Shown: in pieces, positions 19,548 to 30,066 of the stretch
How the letters are laid out: each line of letters begins with the position of its first letter
Position numbering within the stretch: the first letter of the stretch is position 1
Source of the DNA: Bacteroidota bacterium
GTDB lineage: Bacteria > Bacteroidota > Bacteroidia > CAILMK01
Length of the DNA: 64,000 bases
Reading direction: 5' to 3'
NCBI GenBank assembly: GCA_013288555.1
Contig: JABDBQ010000005.1
Coordinates: 41,799 to 105,798 of the forward strand
Notes under the pieces: model-generated
What the model was told of the DNA's origin: nothing
Database searches by the model: none
What the model saw: the letters and a program-made list of their open reading frames with translations, nothing else
Program-made: the position numbers and the translations under genes

Positions 19548-21089
19548 CTAATTAAGATTTAAAGGTATTCTTATTGTAAATTGAGTTCCCACGCCAGGAG
19601 TACTGTCGACAGTAATCGTACCATGATGCTTTTCGATGATGCCATAAGAGATTGAAAGGCCAAGTCCCGTTCCAATTCCGACATCTTTTGTTGTAAAAAA
19701 CGGGTCGAAGATCCTGTTTTTTGTTTCTTCACTCATACCAATACCAGAGTCTTTGATGCTTATTTCTGCAAATCCATTTGCCACATGCGTTTTAATCCAG
19801 ATGGTTCCTTGACCCTCAATAGCTTGTGCTGCATTATTGAGGATATTAATGAATACCTGGTTAATTTGACCGGGGAAACAATTTACAAGTGGAATGTGTT
19901 CATATTCTTTTACAACCTCAATCCTATCTTTTAACTGGCTGTTAAGAATGACAAGGGTTGAATCCAGGCCTTCTTCTAGGCTGGATAATTTGAACTCATT
20001 TTCATCAAGGCGGGTAAAGTTTCTTAGGTTTTTAACAATTTCAGTAGTTCGGTTAGCCCCATTTTTGATGCTTCTATATAAATCCTCAACTTCATGAAGC
20101 AGTATGTCAATTTCTATTTCTTTTTTATGCTTTTCAATGCTTTTTAATTTTTCCTCATTGTCTTCACCCGGTTTGATTTGCATATATTCTTCCAGAAGTT
20201 TTTTTATTTCCTGGTAATTGCTTTTCAATGATTCTATGCCGGCAGAAACGAAATTGATTGGATTGTTGATTTCATGAGCTATTCCTGCAGTAAGTTGGCC
20301 TAGTGATGCCATTTTTTCCGATTGAACCAACTGAGACTGAGTTGCTTTTAGTTCTTCATAAACAGTTGAATTGTCAATGGCTACACTCACATAGGTAATT
20401 AATGATCTGATCATATTCAGATGATAATCGCTATAGGCGTTTTTCCTATAACTAATAACACATAGTACTCCTATCGGATGATCATTAACCGTCATCTGGT
20501 TACATATCATAGATTTAGCAGCCTCACCGTCAAGGGTTATTATGGGGTCAAAGAAATATCTGCTATAATCTTTTTCAGCATCGTCCAGAAAAATATCAAT
20601 TTTATTGGCAATGCTCCATTCAGCAACGCTTGTTTCCGAGACGGATTGTTTTTCGACTCTAACTTGAGGGAAATCGGGTGAGCGGAAATATTTAAGTTTC
20701 TTCTTACGGTCATTAATGCCCAGTAAAATAACCGGCGCATCCATTATTGAGTTAATAATTTCGGAAAGTTTTTGAAACATTTCCTGGATGCTGAGTGTAG
20801 AGGTAATTTTTTGTCCAAGTTCACCAATAATTGACAATTGGTCAATTGAACTTTGCTGTTCAACCAGTTTGTCTGAAAGTGTTTTATTTTGTTCAGAAAC
20901 GTTTTTTAGCTCCTTAATAGTAGCCAGCGCATCATTAAACTTTTTTCCGAGATTAATGAAATTCTCTGCTAAAGCACCGATTAAACCATCTTCTTCTATC
21001 TCAAATGGATGGAATTCTCCGCCTTCAATAGCACGTTCAGTTTTGTCTTTGAGAGTTTGAATGTCTTTCTTTGTGTTTCCTAAAATCAT
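19548..21089 (-). CDS. Soluble GAF-domain sensor histidine kinase
   Basis: GAF-like centre; LTAGIAHEINNPINFV (HisKA), NQVFINILNNAAQAI (N box), DSGIGMSEETKNRIFDPFFTTKDVGIGTGLGLSI (G boxes). Confidence 0.92.
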   Translation of the reverse strand: MILGNTKKDIQTLKDKTERAIEGGEFHPFEIEEDGLIGALAENFINLGKKFNDALATIKELKNVSEQNKTLSDKLVEQQSSIDQLSIIGELGQKITSTLSIQEMFQKLSEIINSIMDAPVILLGINDRKKKLKYFRSPDFPQVRVEKQSVSETSVAEWSIANKIDIFLDDAEKDYSRYFFDPIITLDGEAAKSMICNQMTVNDHPIGVLCVISYRKNAYSDYHLNMIRSLITYVSVAIDNSTVYEELKATQSQLVQSEKMASLGQLTAGIAHEINNPINFVSAGIESLKSNYQEIKKLLEEYMQIKPGEDNEEKLKSIEKHKKEIEIDILLHEVEDLYRSIKNGANRTTEIVKNLRNFTRLDENEFKLSSLEEGLDSTLVILNSQLKDRIEVVKEYEHIPLVNCFPGQINQVFINILNNAAQAIEGQGTIWIKTHVANGFAEISIKDSGIGMSEETKNRIFDPFFTTKDVGIGTGLGLSISYGIIEKHHGTITVDSTPGVGTQFTIRIPLNLN

Positions 21090-21315
21090 TATAAATGCCG
21101 TTTTAATTTCATAATAATCCTAATCAACATTCAATGAGCAAGTCTTTTCTGCTTTCCATTTGCCAAAAATAGACAATTTTATGGAATATACTTTTTTTCT
21201 TTGAGTTTATGAATAAATCAGCTTCCCTTAACATCAAACAACAATTATGGAACATTACTGTTGTTCATTTATAATTCACATGATCATCATAAATTTAAAC
21301 CTTTTTAAGTTTATT

Positions 21316-21323
21316 TAAATTTG
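21316..21323 (+). promoter_or_regulatory. Candidate -7 box TAAATTTG upstream of the STAND gene
   Basis: TAAATTTG matches TAnnTTTG, 50 bp upstream of the predicted GTG start; -33 element unclear. Confidence 0.35.
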
Positions 21324-21373
21324 TACTTTTGGCATTCGTTAGGGAGTTTTAATATTAACAATAACATAAATCT

Positions 21374-24300
21374 GTGACAGATACGAAAAATTCAGGCTCA
21401 ATATCTGAAAATCCATTTCCCGGGCTGAGACCATTCGATGTTGCAGAAAGCCATTTGTTTTTTGGCAGAGAGCATCAGGTTGATGAGCTTCTCAGAAAGC
21501 TTACTTTATATCATTTTGTTTCCGTTGTCGGAACTTCAGGAAGCGGCAAATCATCCCTGGTACGAGCAGGACTTTTGGCTAAGCTATATAATGGTTATAA
21601 TATAGGAGAGGGGTCGAAATGGTTAATAGCGATCATGCGCCCAGGGGCAAACCCGATTTTAAATCTTGCCAAATCGTTATTCAGTGAGCAAGTTTTCGGC
21701 ACGTCAAAAGATGTGCGCGCAAGAATTGATGCCGCCGTTGAATTGTTGAATGAAAGTCCACTGAGCCTTATCCAGATCATAAGGGCAAATATTCAGCGAG
21801 GAACGAATATTCTTATTCTTGCAGATCAGTTCGAAGAATTGTTCCGTTTTTCAAATGAATCTGATCCCGAATCTCAGAAACATGCTGCACATTTTGTGCA
21901 GTTACTTATTGAAGCGGTTAGGCAACATGATGCCGGAATTTATGTCGTAATAACACTTCGGGCTGATTTTCTCGGAGATTGTTCCGCATTTGAAGGGTTG
22001 CCAGAAGCTATAAATGATGGCCAGTATCTTATACCAAGGCTCAATAGAGAACATTATAAACTTGTAATTGAAGGGCCTGTAAATTATGCACATGGCAAAA
22101 TAGCTCCAAGACTGGTTCAGCAATTACTCAATGACATGAGTAACAACCAGGATCAGCTGCCTATTTTGCAGCATTCTTTGATGCGTGCCTGGGAAAATAC
22201 ATTAAAGTTTGGCGTTGAAGGAGATCCGATGGATTTGGCACAATATAAAGCCATTGGTACTCTGAAGCATGCTTTGAACCAGCATGCCAATGAGGCATTT
22301 GCTGAGTTAAATGAAAAGCAGAAGAAACTTGCCGCGCTCATTTTTAAATGTATTACGGTAAAAGGATCAGACAATAGAGGCATAAGAAGGCCGACAAAAT
22401 TTAAAGATATTTGTGAGATAACCAGGGCTAAAGATAAAGATGTCTTAGAAACCCTTGAAGTATTCCGGAAATCCGGCCGTGGATTTATTATGCCACCGGC
22501 TGACGTTGAATTATTGCCAGAAATGATGGTTGATATTTCTCATGAAAGTTTGATGCGTAACTGGAAACGTCTGGAAGAATGGGTTGATGAGGAATATGAA
22601 TCGGCTCAAATGTATCAGCGTCTGTCTGAAGCGGCAATTTTATATCAAAACGGCGTAGCAGGACTGTGGCGGGATCCTGAACTTTCCGTTGCCCTGGAAT
22701 GGAAAGAAGCAAACAATCCCCACGAGGCATGGGCAAAGCAATACAATGAGGATTTCGTTAAGAGCATGCGATTTCTCGATGAGAGCATTGAAGGAAAAGA
22801 AAGAATGCTGGCGGAAAAGAAAAGAAGAAGACTGGTTACAAATATTATTGTTATCATATTCTTGCTTAGCGCTGGTGGATTGAGCCTCTGGGCCCTGATT
22901 GAGCAAAATATTGCTTTTAAAAGTGCAAATGAAGCTATTTCCCAAAAATCAAAGGCGGAAGGAGCTGAGAAAACGGCTGTAAAAAGTGCCGCCGAGGCAG
23001 AAAAGAACTTTAATATAGCGGAAGAACAACGAAAAAAGGCTCTCGAACAAACCGAAAAAGCCGAAAATCAAAAAACGGAAGCTGAAAGACAAAAAAGACT
23101 AGCTGATATTCAAACCCTACAAACCAGGATACAAAGAAACAAAGCACAGCAAGCAAAAATAGCTGCTGAGAAATCTGAAAAAAAAGCTGAAGAAGAAAAG
23201 AAGTTAGCCCAGGAGGAAAAAATAATGGCTGATAGTCTAAGGATAATTTCTAATCAAAATGAAGAACTTGCAAAAGAACAAAATCAATTTGCCGTAGCGC
23301 ATAGCCTTGCGATCGAATCTTCAAACCAGAATGAAGATAAAGACCAGAAAGCGCTCCTGGCTTTAGAAGCATACAGGTTAAACCTGAAAAATAAAAATGA
23401 TTCTTTTGATGCATATATTATGACGGCATTATTTGATGCTGACAAAGCTTTTAACGATCGCGATAAATACGTTTTAAAAGGCCATGCCGGGCTGGTAAAA
23501 GGACTTGCGGCATCATCAGATGGCAAATACCTGGCATCATCCGGGGACGATGGCAAGGTCCTTTTATGGGATATGACTGAGGCTAAACCTAAGTCAACTG
23601 AAATTATTTCGGGGACAAATGAATTTAATTCGGTAGCATTTTCTGCAGATAATACCATACTGGCAGGTTGTTCTGATCAAAAAATCTATATCTGGAAGGT
23701 GAGTGATTTGAAACAAAAGCCATTAATACTTTCCGGTCACACGGGTAGAATTACTTCGCTCGTTTTTGGGGAAGGCGTATTGATATCAGGTGGCCTCGAC
23801 AAGATGATTATCGTTGAGAGCCTAAAGGATAATAGTCTGAGAATGGAATCAGTCAATTCATCTGTTATTTCACTAGCCTATTCTAAGACAACAAAGATGA
23901 TTGCCGTAGGCTGTGAGGACGGATCTATTTTTATGTTTGCCGAAAATAATAAAGATAGTAGACCAGGACTATTGATAAAAGAAAGAAGCCAGGTTACTGG
24001 TTTAAGTTTCAACGATACAGGCGATAAAATTGCAGGAGCTTTTTCGGATGGAAGTCTAAATTTATATTATACCAATCAACCAAATTCTCCTTTGGCGAAT
24101 AAAATTAAAAACAGGAACTCAGGCCTGGTTCAAGCTCTTACTGGGCATAAATCAGCATTATCCGCTGTTGCATTTGGTCGCGGTACTTTACTGGCAAGTG
24201 CCGGATTTGATAGGAAGGTAAAGCTTTGGCAATCAGAAACTTTGGCTGAACCAGTTGTCTTCACCGAGCATGATGACTGGGTGACAAGCATGGTAATGAG

Positions 24301-24481
24301 CGCAGATGGAAAAAGGATTTATTCGGGAGGGAAAGATAAAAATATCATCATCTATGACATTGACGAGAAGGATATTGTAAACAGGCTTAAAAAGAAAGTA
24401 AGCAGGAATCTTACTCCTATGGAATGGTCTCATTTTATGGAAGGAATACCATATCAGAAAACAGTTGATTCGCTGCCATAG
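21374..24481 (+). CDS. nSTAND1-type P-loop NTPase with TM segment, coiled coil and C-terminal WD40 repeats
   Basis: NPFPGLRPFDVAESHLFFGRE, GTSGSGKSSLVRAGL Walker A, ILILADQFEELF Walker B; TM NIIVIIFLLSAGGLSLWALI; Lys/Glu/Ala coiled coil; WD repeats (SSDGKYLASSGDDGKVLLWD etc.). Start codon is GTG. Confidence 0.9.
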   Translation: MTDTKNSGSISENPFPGLRPFDVAESHLFFGREHQVDELLRKLTLYHFVSVVGTSGSGKSSLVRAGLLAKLYNGYNIGEGSKWLIAIMRPGANPILNLAKSLFSEQVFGTSKDVRARIDAAVELLNESPLSLIQIIRANIQRGTNILILADQFEELFRFSNESDPESQKHAAHFVQLLIEAVRQHDAGIYVVITLRADFLGDCSAFEGLPEAINDGQYLIPRLNREHYKLVIEGPVNYAHGKIAPRLVQQLLNDMSNNQDQLPILQHSLMRAWENTLKFGVEGDPMDLAQYKAIGTLKHALNQHANEAFAELNEKQKKLAALIFKCITVKGSDNRGIRRPTKFKDICEITRAKDKDVLETLEVFRKSGRGFIMPPADVELLPEMMVDISHESLMRNWKRLEEWVDEEYESAQMYQRLSEAAILYQNGVAGLWRDPELSVALEWKEANNPHEAWAKQYNEDFVKSMRFLDESIEGKERMLAEKKRRRLVTNIIVIIFLLSAGGLSLWALIEQNIAFKSANEAISQKSKAEGAEKTAVKSAAEAEKNFNIAEEQRKKALEQTEKAENQKTEAERQKRLADIQTLQTRIQRNKAQQAKIAAEKSEKKAEEEKKLAQEEKIMADSLRIISNQNEELAKEQNQFAVAHSLAIESSNQNEDKDQKALLALEAYRLNLKNKNDSFDAYIMTALFDADKAFNDRDKYVLKGHAGLVKGLAASSDGKYLASSGDDGKVLLWDMTEAKPKSTEIISGTNEFNSVAFSADNTILAGCSDQKIYIWKVSDLKQKPLILSGHTGRITSLVFGEGVLISGGLDKMIIVESLKDNSLRMESVNSSVISLAYSKTTKMIAVGCEDGSIFMFAENNKDSRPGLLIKERSQVTGLSFNDTGDKIAGAFSDGSLNLYYTNQPNSPLANKIKNRNSGLVQALTGHKSALSAVAFGRGTLLASAGFDRKVKLWQSETLAEPVVFTEHDDWVTSMVMSADGKRIYSGGKDKNIIIYDIDEKDIVNRLKKKVSRNLTPMEWSHFMEGIPYQKTVDSLP

Positions 24482-24497
24482 TCAATTGGCTTAATCG

Positions 24498-25028
24498 TTA
24501 CAAATCCAGCAGTCCTTCCGGCAAGTCTACAGTAATTGTTTTTCTTTTGAGATCGATTTTTTTAACCAGGTCTTCATGAAATGGAATCAGGATTTCTTTT
24601 TCATCGGAATTTACTTCGAGAATACTCTGTTTACCCGATTCATCAAGACCGGTAACAATCCCAATTGATTTTTTTTGAAGATCAAAAACCTTAAAGCCAA
24701 TCAGTTCGCTGGGCTCCAGGTTTTGCAAAAGCTCCACCGGTATGGTTTTCTCTTCAAGTATAACCGCTCTGCCGTTAAGCCTTGTTGCTCCGGGAAGGTC
24801 TATAATATCCTTAAACTTAATACGTGCTGTTTTATCGTCATCCCAGATAATCGATTCAATCTGGTAAGGAACAGGTTTGCCAACCCACTCTATAAAAATA
24901 AAATCACCATCAGATAGTACTTCATCCAGGTCCGAAATTAAAAAGGCTACCTTGACAAAGCCAAGGTAGCCATATGGTTTGAGTATTTTGCCTAGCAGGA
25001 TGCCGTCTTCTAGCTTCCAAACAGGCAT
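24498..25028 (-). CDS. rimM: 16S rRNA processing protein RimM
   Basis: Adjacent to rpsP; LGKILKPYGYLGFVKVAF and IPVELLQNLEPSELIGFKV. Start trimmed to MPVWKLEDG because the 25097 start overlaps rpsP. Confidence 0.9.
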   Translation of the reverse strand: MPVWKLEDGILLGKILKPYGYLGFVKVAFLISDLDEVLSDGDFIFIEWVGKPVPYQIESIIWDDDKTARIKFKDIIDLPGATRLNGRAVILEEKTIPVELLQNLEPSELIGFKVFDLQKKSIGIVTGLDESGKQSILEVNSDEKEILIPFHEDLVKKIDLKRKTITVDLPEGLLDL

Positions 25029-25038
25029 AATCTGATTA

Positions 25039-25623
25039 TTATTCGTTAGCCGGTGCAGCTTCTTCTGCAGGAGATTCTTCAGCGGCAGGAGCCTCATTGG
25101 AAGCTTCTAAAACGGGAGTTTCAGTTTCTTCTTCAGAAGTTTCTGCTTCTTCAGCCACTGGTTCAGGATTGTTTTTTGCAAGGATATCTTTGGCGCGTTT
25201 GTGTGCAACCAGAGATTCGCGCTCAAGGCGGGTACGCTGTTCTTTGTCCATGCTGTCTTTGAGGCTGGCAATTTTCTGATCAATTTTATTTGCCTTTTCC
25301 TCCATCCATGCCGAAAACTTGGTGTCAGCTTCTTCAGCTGTAAAAGCTCCTTTAGCCACACCTCTTGCAAGGTGTTTGCGATACATGACGCCTTTATAAG
25401 ACAATATTGCCTTACAAGTGTCAGTAGGTTGTGCACCTTTTGCAAGCCAGTCCAAAGCCTTGTCGCTATCGAGATCGATAACTGCCGGGTTTGTGTTTGG
25501 ATTGTAGATACCGATTCTTTCGATGAATTTACCGTCGCGAGGCGACCGTGAATCCGCTACTACGATGTGATAATAGGGTTTTTTCTTGCGTCCCTGACGC
25601 GCTAATCTGATTTTAACTGCCAT
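25039..25623 (-). CDS. rpsP: 30S ribosomal protein bS16 with long acidic C-terminal tail
   Basis: [42 protein letters not shown] core; Ala/Glu/Pro-rich C-terminus. Confidence 0.96.
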   Translation of the reverse strand: MAVKIRLARQGRKKKPYYHIVVADSRSPRDGKFIERIGIYNPNTNPAVIDLDSDKALDWLAKGAQPTDTCKAILSYKGVMYRKHLARGVAKGAFTAEEADTKFSAWMEEKANKIDQKIASLKDSMDKEQRTRLERESLVAHKRAKDILAKNNPEPVAEEAETSEEETETPVLEASNEAPAAEESPAEEAAPANE

Positions 25624-25818
25624 TTAGTTTATAGTCTTCTAATGAATAGAAGCGGCAAAGGTACATTTATTTATATTATGAATGAAGAAAAAATTACAAT
25701 GATCGATGACCAATTATCAATGATCAATTCCATTAGCAAAAATTGAATCAATATAAATTTATAAATGCTTATAAATCATTAACCAAACTTCCCTAATATT
25801 GTTTCAATATTTAAATCA

Positions 25819-27519
25819 ATGAAAATTTCCGCTCTTGTCTTTATTCTACCTCTTATTGTTATGACGTCTTGTCACCAGAAGCAAAAAGTTGACCTTATCC
25901 TTCATAATGGAGTAATATACACTGTAGATGGTAAATTTTCTGTGGTACAGGCTTTTGCAGTAAAAGACGGTAAATTTATTGAAGCAGGCAGCGATGATGA
26001 AATCATGAGGAAGTATGAAGCTTCTAAAACAATAGACGCAGGTGGGAAACCTGTTTATCCGGGTTTTATTGATGCACATTGCCATTTTTATGGATACGGA
26101 AGGATACGAACTGAGGTAGATCTGGTTGGTTGTCTTTCTTTTAAAGAAATGATTGACAGGGTTGTTAAGTATTCAAAGACTAACAAATCTCCCTGGATTT
26201 TGGGTAGGGGATGGGATCAAAATCGCTGGCCCGGCAAAGAATTTCCTGTAAAAGACACCCTTGATAAGCTGTTCCCAAACATGCCTGTTTACCTGGCGAG
26301 GATAGATGGACATGCGGCTTTGGTAAATCAGAAAGCATTGGATTTGGCGGAAATTGACCATTTTACTGCTATCGATGGTGGCACAATTGTCGACAAATTC
26401 CTTTGGAAAAAACATCCTGCTAGGCTTGGTAAATTTTACTCATTTATAGAAGGAAAGCTAATTTCAAAAGATACATTAGTTTTTGAAGAAATTCCAACTG
26501 GAGTATTAGTAGACAACGCCACAGACCTCGTTAAAAAAGTCATCCCTCCTCCAACAAAAGAAGAAATGCGTCAGTATCTTCTCCAGGCCCAGGCTGATTG
26601 TTCCAAAGTAGGGCTGACAACTGTAGATGATGCCGGGCTGGACAAGGATGTAATTGACCTTATTGATGAAATGCAGAAGAAAGGAGAGCTGAAAATGCGG
26701 ATCTATGCCATGGCGAGTGGCACACCTGAAAACCTGGATTATTATTTAAGTCATGGCATTATAAAAACGGATCGCCTTCATGTCTGCTGTTTTAAATTTT
26801 ATGCCGATGGGGCGCTGGGTTCCAGAGGGGCATGTCTCCTAAAACCTTACCTGGACAAACCGGATCAACAGGGATTTTTGCTTAATCCTCCTGATTTTTA
26901 TAAGGGCGCCGCCAAACGTATTGCGAATTCTCCATTTCAAATGGCAACGCATTGCATTGGTGATTCTGCAAACCGGTTTATCCTACAAGTTTATGCTGAA
27001 GTTTTAAGGCTGGGCAATGACCGGCGCTGGCGGATAGAACATGCACAGATTGTAAATGAAAATGATTTCGAAATGTTTGGCAAATACAATATTCTGCCAT
27101 CCATGCAGCCCACCCATGCCACTTCTGATATGTATTGGGCTAAGGACAGGATCGGGGCTGAACGTCTGAAGGGTGGGTATGCTTTAAAACGATTGCTTGC
27201 GGAAAATAAAGTTCTGCCTACAGGAAGCGATTTTCCGGTAGAATCAATCAATCCATTATTTGGATTTTATGCGGCGGTTTCACGCCAGGATAGTGTTGGT
27301 TTTCCGGTTGGAGGATTTCAATCGGAAAATGCTTTAAACCGAGAGGAGGCTTTAAAAGGAATGACAATCTGGGCTGCATATTCTAACTTTGAAGAGCATG
27401 AAAAAGGCAGCATCGAACCAGGGAAATGGGCTGATTATGTCATTCTAGACAAAGATATCATGCAGATACCCATTAAAGAAGTCAGGAATGTAAAGGTCGT
27501 CACTAATTCTCTCAAATAA
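25819..27519 (+). CDS. Amidohydrolase family 3 (YtcJ-like), lipoprotein-like signal
   Basis: LPLIVMTSCHQ lipobox-like; GFIDAHCHFYGYGR, GRGWDQNRWP, LPTGSDFPVESINPLFGFYAAVSRQD. Confidence 0.88.
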   Translation: MKISALVFILPLIVMTSCHQKQKVDLILHNGVIYTVDGKFSVVQAFAVKDGKFIEAGSDDEIMRKYEASKTIDAGGKPVYPGFIDAHCHFYGYGRIRTEVDLVGCLSFKEMIDRVVKYSKTNKSPWILGRGWDQNRWPGKEFPVKDTLDKLFPNMPVYLARIDGHAALVNQKALDLAEIDHFTAIDGGTIVDKFLWKKHPARLGKFYSFIEGKLISKDTLVFEEIPTGVLVDNATDLVKKVIPPPTKEEMRQYLLQAQADCSKVGLTTVDDAGLDKDVIDLIDEMQKKGELKMRIYAMASGTPENLDYYLSHGIIKTDRLHVCCFKFYADGALGSRGACLLKPYLDKPDQQGFLLNPPDFYKGAAKRIANSPFQMATHCIGDSANRFILQVYAEVLRLGNDRRWRIEHAQIVNENDFEMFGKYNILPSMQPTHATSDMYWAKDRIGAERLKGGYALKRLLAENKVLPTGSDFPVESINPLFGFYAAVSRQDSVGFPVGGFQSENALNREEALKGMTIWAAYSNFEEHEKGSIEPGKWADYVILDKDIMQIPIKEVRNVKVVTNSLK

Positions 27520-27528
27520 TAATTCTTT

Positions 27529-28743
27529 CTATTCCCTAATTACTTCAATTCCTGGCAATGATATTCCTTCAAGGTATTCCAGCATGGCACCACCTCCTGT
27601 GGATACATAGCTTACCCTGGATTCCAGGTTAAATTTATTAATTGCAGCCACAGAATCTCCACCTCCGATTAATGAAAAGGCACCCAGACTGGTAGCATCT
27701 GCTACAGCAAAAGCGATTTCTTTGGTTCCGTTTTCAAAATTACTCCATTCAAAAACACCCATTGGGCCATTCCAAAGAATTGTTTTTGACTTCATTAGCA
27801 CATTTTTATATGTTTCAATGGCTTTTGGCCCGATATCCAGGCCCATTCTGTCGGCACTAATGTTATCCGAGTTTTCAATTTTTATGTCAGCCTCGTTGCT
27901 GAAATTATCAGCGGCCAGGCTATCTATAGGAAGAAACAATCCTACATTTTTATCTTTTGCTTTTTGAATTAGCATCCTAGCAAGGTCCAGTTTGTCATCT
28001 TCCGTTTTGGATTTACCAATATTGCCACCTGCTGCCTTAATAAAAGTATAAGCCATAGCGCCGCCAATTAATACATTATCAGCTTTTTGAAGCAGGTTTT
28101 CAATTATGCCGACTTTATCTGAAACTTTTGATCCGCCAATTATTGCAGTGAAAGGTTTCTCGTAGCTTTTTATCACCCTGTCTATATTCTTTATCTCATC
28201 GCTCATGAGGTACCCGAACATTTTATTTTTTCCAAAAAACCTTGCAATTATAGCTGTTGAGGCATGGGCACGATGTGCTGTTCCAAAGGCATCATTTATG
28301 TAAACATCTCCAAGCGATGCGAGTTTTTTAGAAAATTCTTCATCACCAGCTTCTTCTTCTTTATAAAAGCGAAGGTTTTCAAGCATCAAAACTTCTCCGG
28401 GCTTGAGGGTCGCAGCGTTTTCTTTTGCTCCACTTCCAATGCAATCAGCTGAAAATTTAATATTTACACCTGGTAATAATGCCTGTAAAGCAGGTAAAAT
28501 GTGCTTTAGTGACATATCCTCATTCACTTTACCTTTTGGCCTGCCCAGATGTGACATGAGGATGACCGAACCGCCTCCCAGGATAACTTTTTTAATAGTT
28601 TGGATGGCTGCTTTGATCCTGGTATTGTCAGTTACTTCAAAATTTTTATCAAGTGGAACATTGAAATCAACCCTGATAAGGGCTTTTTTTCCTGTAAAGT
28701 CATAAATATTAATATTCTGCATTTTAATTTTTTTAGGGGGCAA
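27529..28743 (-). CDS. pgk: Phosphoglycerate kinase
   Basis: [67 protein letters not shown]. Confidence 0.97.
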   Translation of the reverse strand: MPPKKIKMQNINIYDFTGKKALIRVDFNVPLDKNFEVTDNTRIKAAIQTIKKVILGGGSVILMSHLGRPKGKVNEDMSLKHILPALQALLPGVNIKFSADCIGSGAKENAATLKPGEVLMLENLRFYKEEEAGDEEFSKKLASLGDVYINDAFGTAHRAHASTAIIARFFGKNKMFGYLMSDEIKNIDRVIKSYEKPFTAIIGGSKVSDKVGIIENLLQKADNVLIGGAMAYTFIKAAGGNIGKSKTEDDKLDLARMLIQKAKDKNVGLFLPIDSLAADNFSNEADIKIENSDNISADRMGLDIGPKAIETYKNVLMKSKTILWNGPMGVFEWSNFENGTKEIAFAVADATSLGAFSLIGGGDSVAAINKFNLESRVSYVSTGGGAMLEYLEGISLPGIEVIRE

Positions 28744-28842
28744 ATTTAACTGAATTAGGCGCTAAAAAAGTTAATAAGAATCATAATTGCATTTTTACCA
28801 ATGTCTTTTATCAAATTTGCATGCAAAAAGTCAAATTGAAAT

Positions 28843-29238
28843 ATGAGTGAATTAGCGATAAAAAGGGAAGAACAATATACTTTGATTACTGTCAATATTC
28901 AAAAAGCAGACAATGCACTTTTTGAATTGCTTTATAACCAGGTAATTCTAGAAATGGAAGAAGGCAGAGTAAACTTCATTTTCGATTTTGAAAAGATCCA
29001 GGATTTTAACCATTCTCTATATTTAAAACTCAATCATATTAATAATATTGTTCTGAAAGAAGGTGGGATATTGGTCATAGCTTGCTTTAGTGCAGTAAAC
29101 CCTGATTTATTTAATGATCTTGATATTGTTTCCACTAAAACAGTTGTTGAAGCCGGTGATTATGTCTTTATGGAGGAAATTGAAAGGCATTTTTTGGAAG
29201 TTGATGATGATGAAGATGAAGAAGATCAGGAGGATTAG
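28843..29238 (+). CDS. STAS-like (anti-sigma antagonist fold) small protein with acidic tail
   Basis: Length and pattern (VNFIFDFEKIQDFNHSLYLKLNHI...GGILVIACFS) suggest a STAS fold; C-terminal VDDDEDEEDQED. Confidence 0.5.
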   Translation: MSELAIKREEQYTLITVNIQKADNALFELLYNQVILEMEEGRVNFIFDFEKIQDFNHSLYLKLNHINNIVLKEGGILVIACFSAVNPDLFNDLDIVSTKTVVEAGDYVFMEEIERHFLEVDDDEDEEDQED

Positions 29239-29313
29239 TTGAACTCTATTTATAGTTATTTATATAATGCTTAATATTGCGTTTGGTTTTGAAACTCATT
29301 AAATCTACAGATC

Positions 29314-30066
29314 ATGAATAAAGTTATACTACTAATGCTTATGTTTTTTGTCATTGCATCAAAAATGTCAGCCCAAGCGATATGCACGCCAGATAGTTCA
29401 CAATTCCCAAAAGGAACCAGTTTTGGTATTTTACCCGATAGCTTAAGTGCTAATGCCAATGTTGGTTTTAACCAGACTTTAAATTTTAAATTTCCGAAAG
29501 ACACGACCTATTCATCATTCCCGGTTATAATTGATTCTGTTAAAATTGATTCCGTAAGTCATTTCCCAAAATCATTTTCTTATCAATGTACAAGTAAAAC
29601 TTGTACTTACAAAGGCGGAACATATGGCTGCGCACTGATAACGGGTAGTCCTGTAAACAGTGAAGTGGGTGTATATCACCTTAATATTCATTTTACAGTT
29701 TTCTTTCATTCGACACTAATACCAACCGAGATCCCATTACCTGATAGTGGTGCAATGAAGTTGACGATACATGCTCATTCAGGAATTTTAGAACCAATTG
29801 CAAACAGCAAATTTGAACTGGATCAGAATTACCCAAATCCATTTAGCAAAAAAACGGAAATAGGCTTCAATAATCCTGATGTACAGCCTGTATATCTCAC
29901 TGTCACGAATGAAATAGGACAGCAGGTTTATGCAAAACAGATTCAAAGTCACCAAGGATCTAATGTCATTGGTTTTGAGCGCAATGGCTTGCCCCAGGGA
30001 ATATATTTATACAGTATCAGAACCGGTAATAATATTATTACCCGGAGGATGGTTATTAAGGATTAA
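29314..30066 (+). CDS. Secreted protein with type IX secretion C-terminal sorting domain
   Basis: Signal peptide; C-terminus LDQNYPNPFSKKTEIGFNN...GLPQGIYLYSIRTGNNIITRRMVIKD. Confidence 0.85.
   Translation: MNKVILLMLMFFVIASKMSAQAICTPDSSQFPKGTSFGILPDSLSANANVGFNQTLNFKFPKDTTYSSFPVIIDSVKIDSVSHFPKSFSYQCTSKTCTYKGGTYGCALITGSPVNSEVGVYHLNIHFTVFFHSTLIPTEIPLPDSGAMKLTIHAHSGILEPIANSKFELDQNYPNPFSKKTEIGFNNPDVQPVYLTVTNEIGQQVYAKQIQSHQGSNVIGFERNGLPQGIYLYSIRTGNNIITRRMVIKD

Noticed and set aside
22488-22945. Antisense ORFs over the STAND gene
   Set aside because: The sense frame has continuous domain motifs; the antisense ORFs have none.
21374-24481. STAND protein as an anti-phage (Avs-like) defence gene
   Set aside because: No nuclease, protease or other effector domain is recognisable, it has a TM plus WD40 architecture, and the neighbours are signalling and housekeeping genes; not enough to call defence.
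25053-25551. Several overlapping ORFs (25053-25262, 25097-25279, 25107-25445, 25201-25551)
   Set aside because: All inside rpsP in other frames; produced by the compositionally biased Glu/Ala tail and lacking any recognisable motif.
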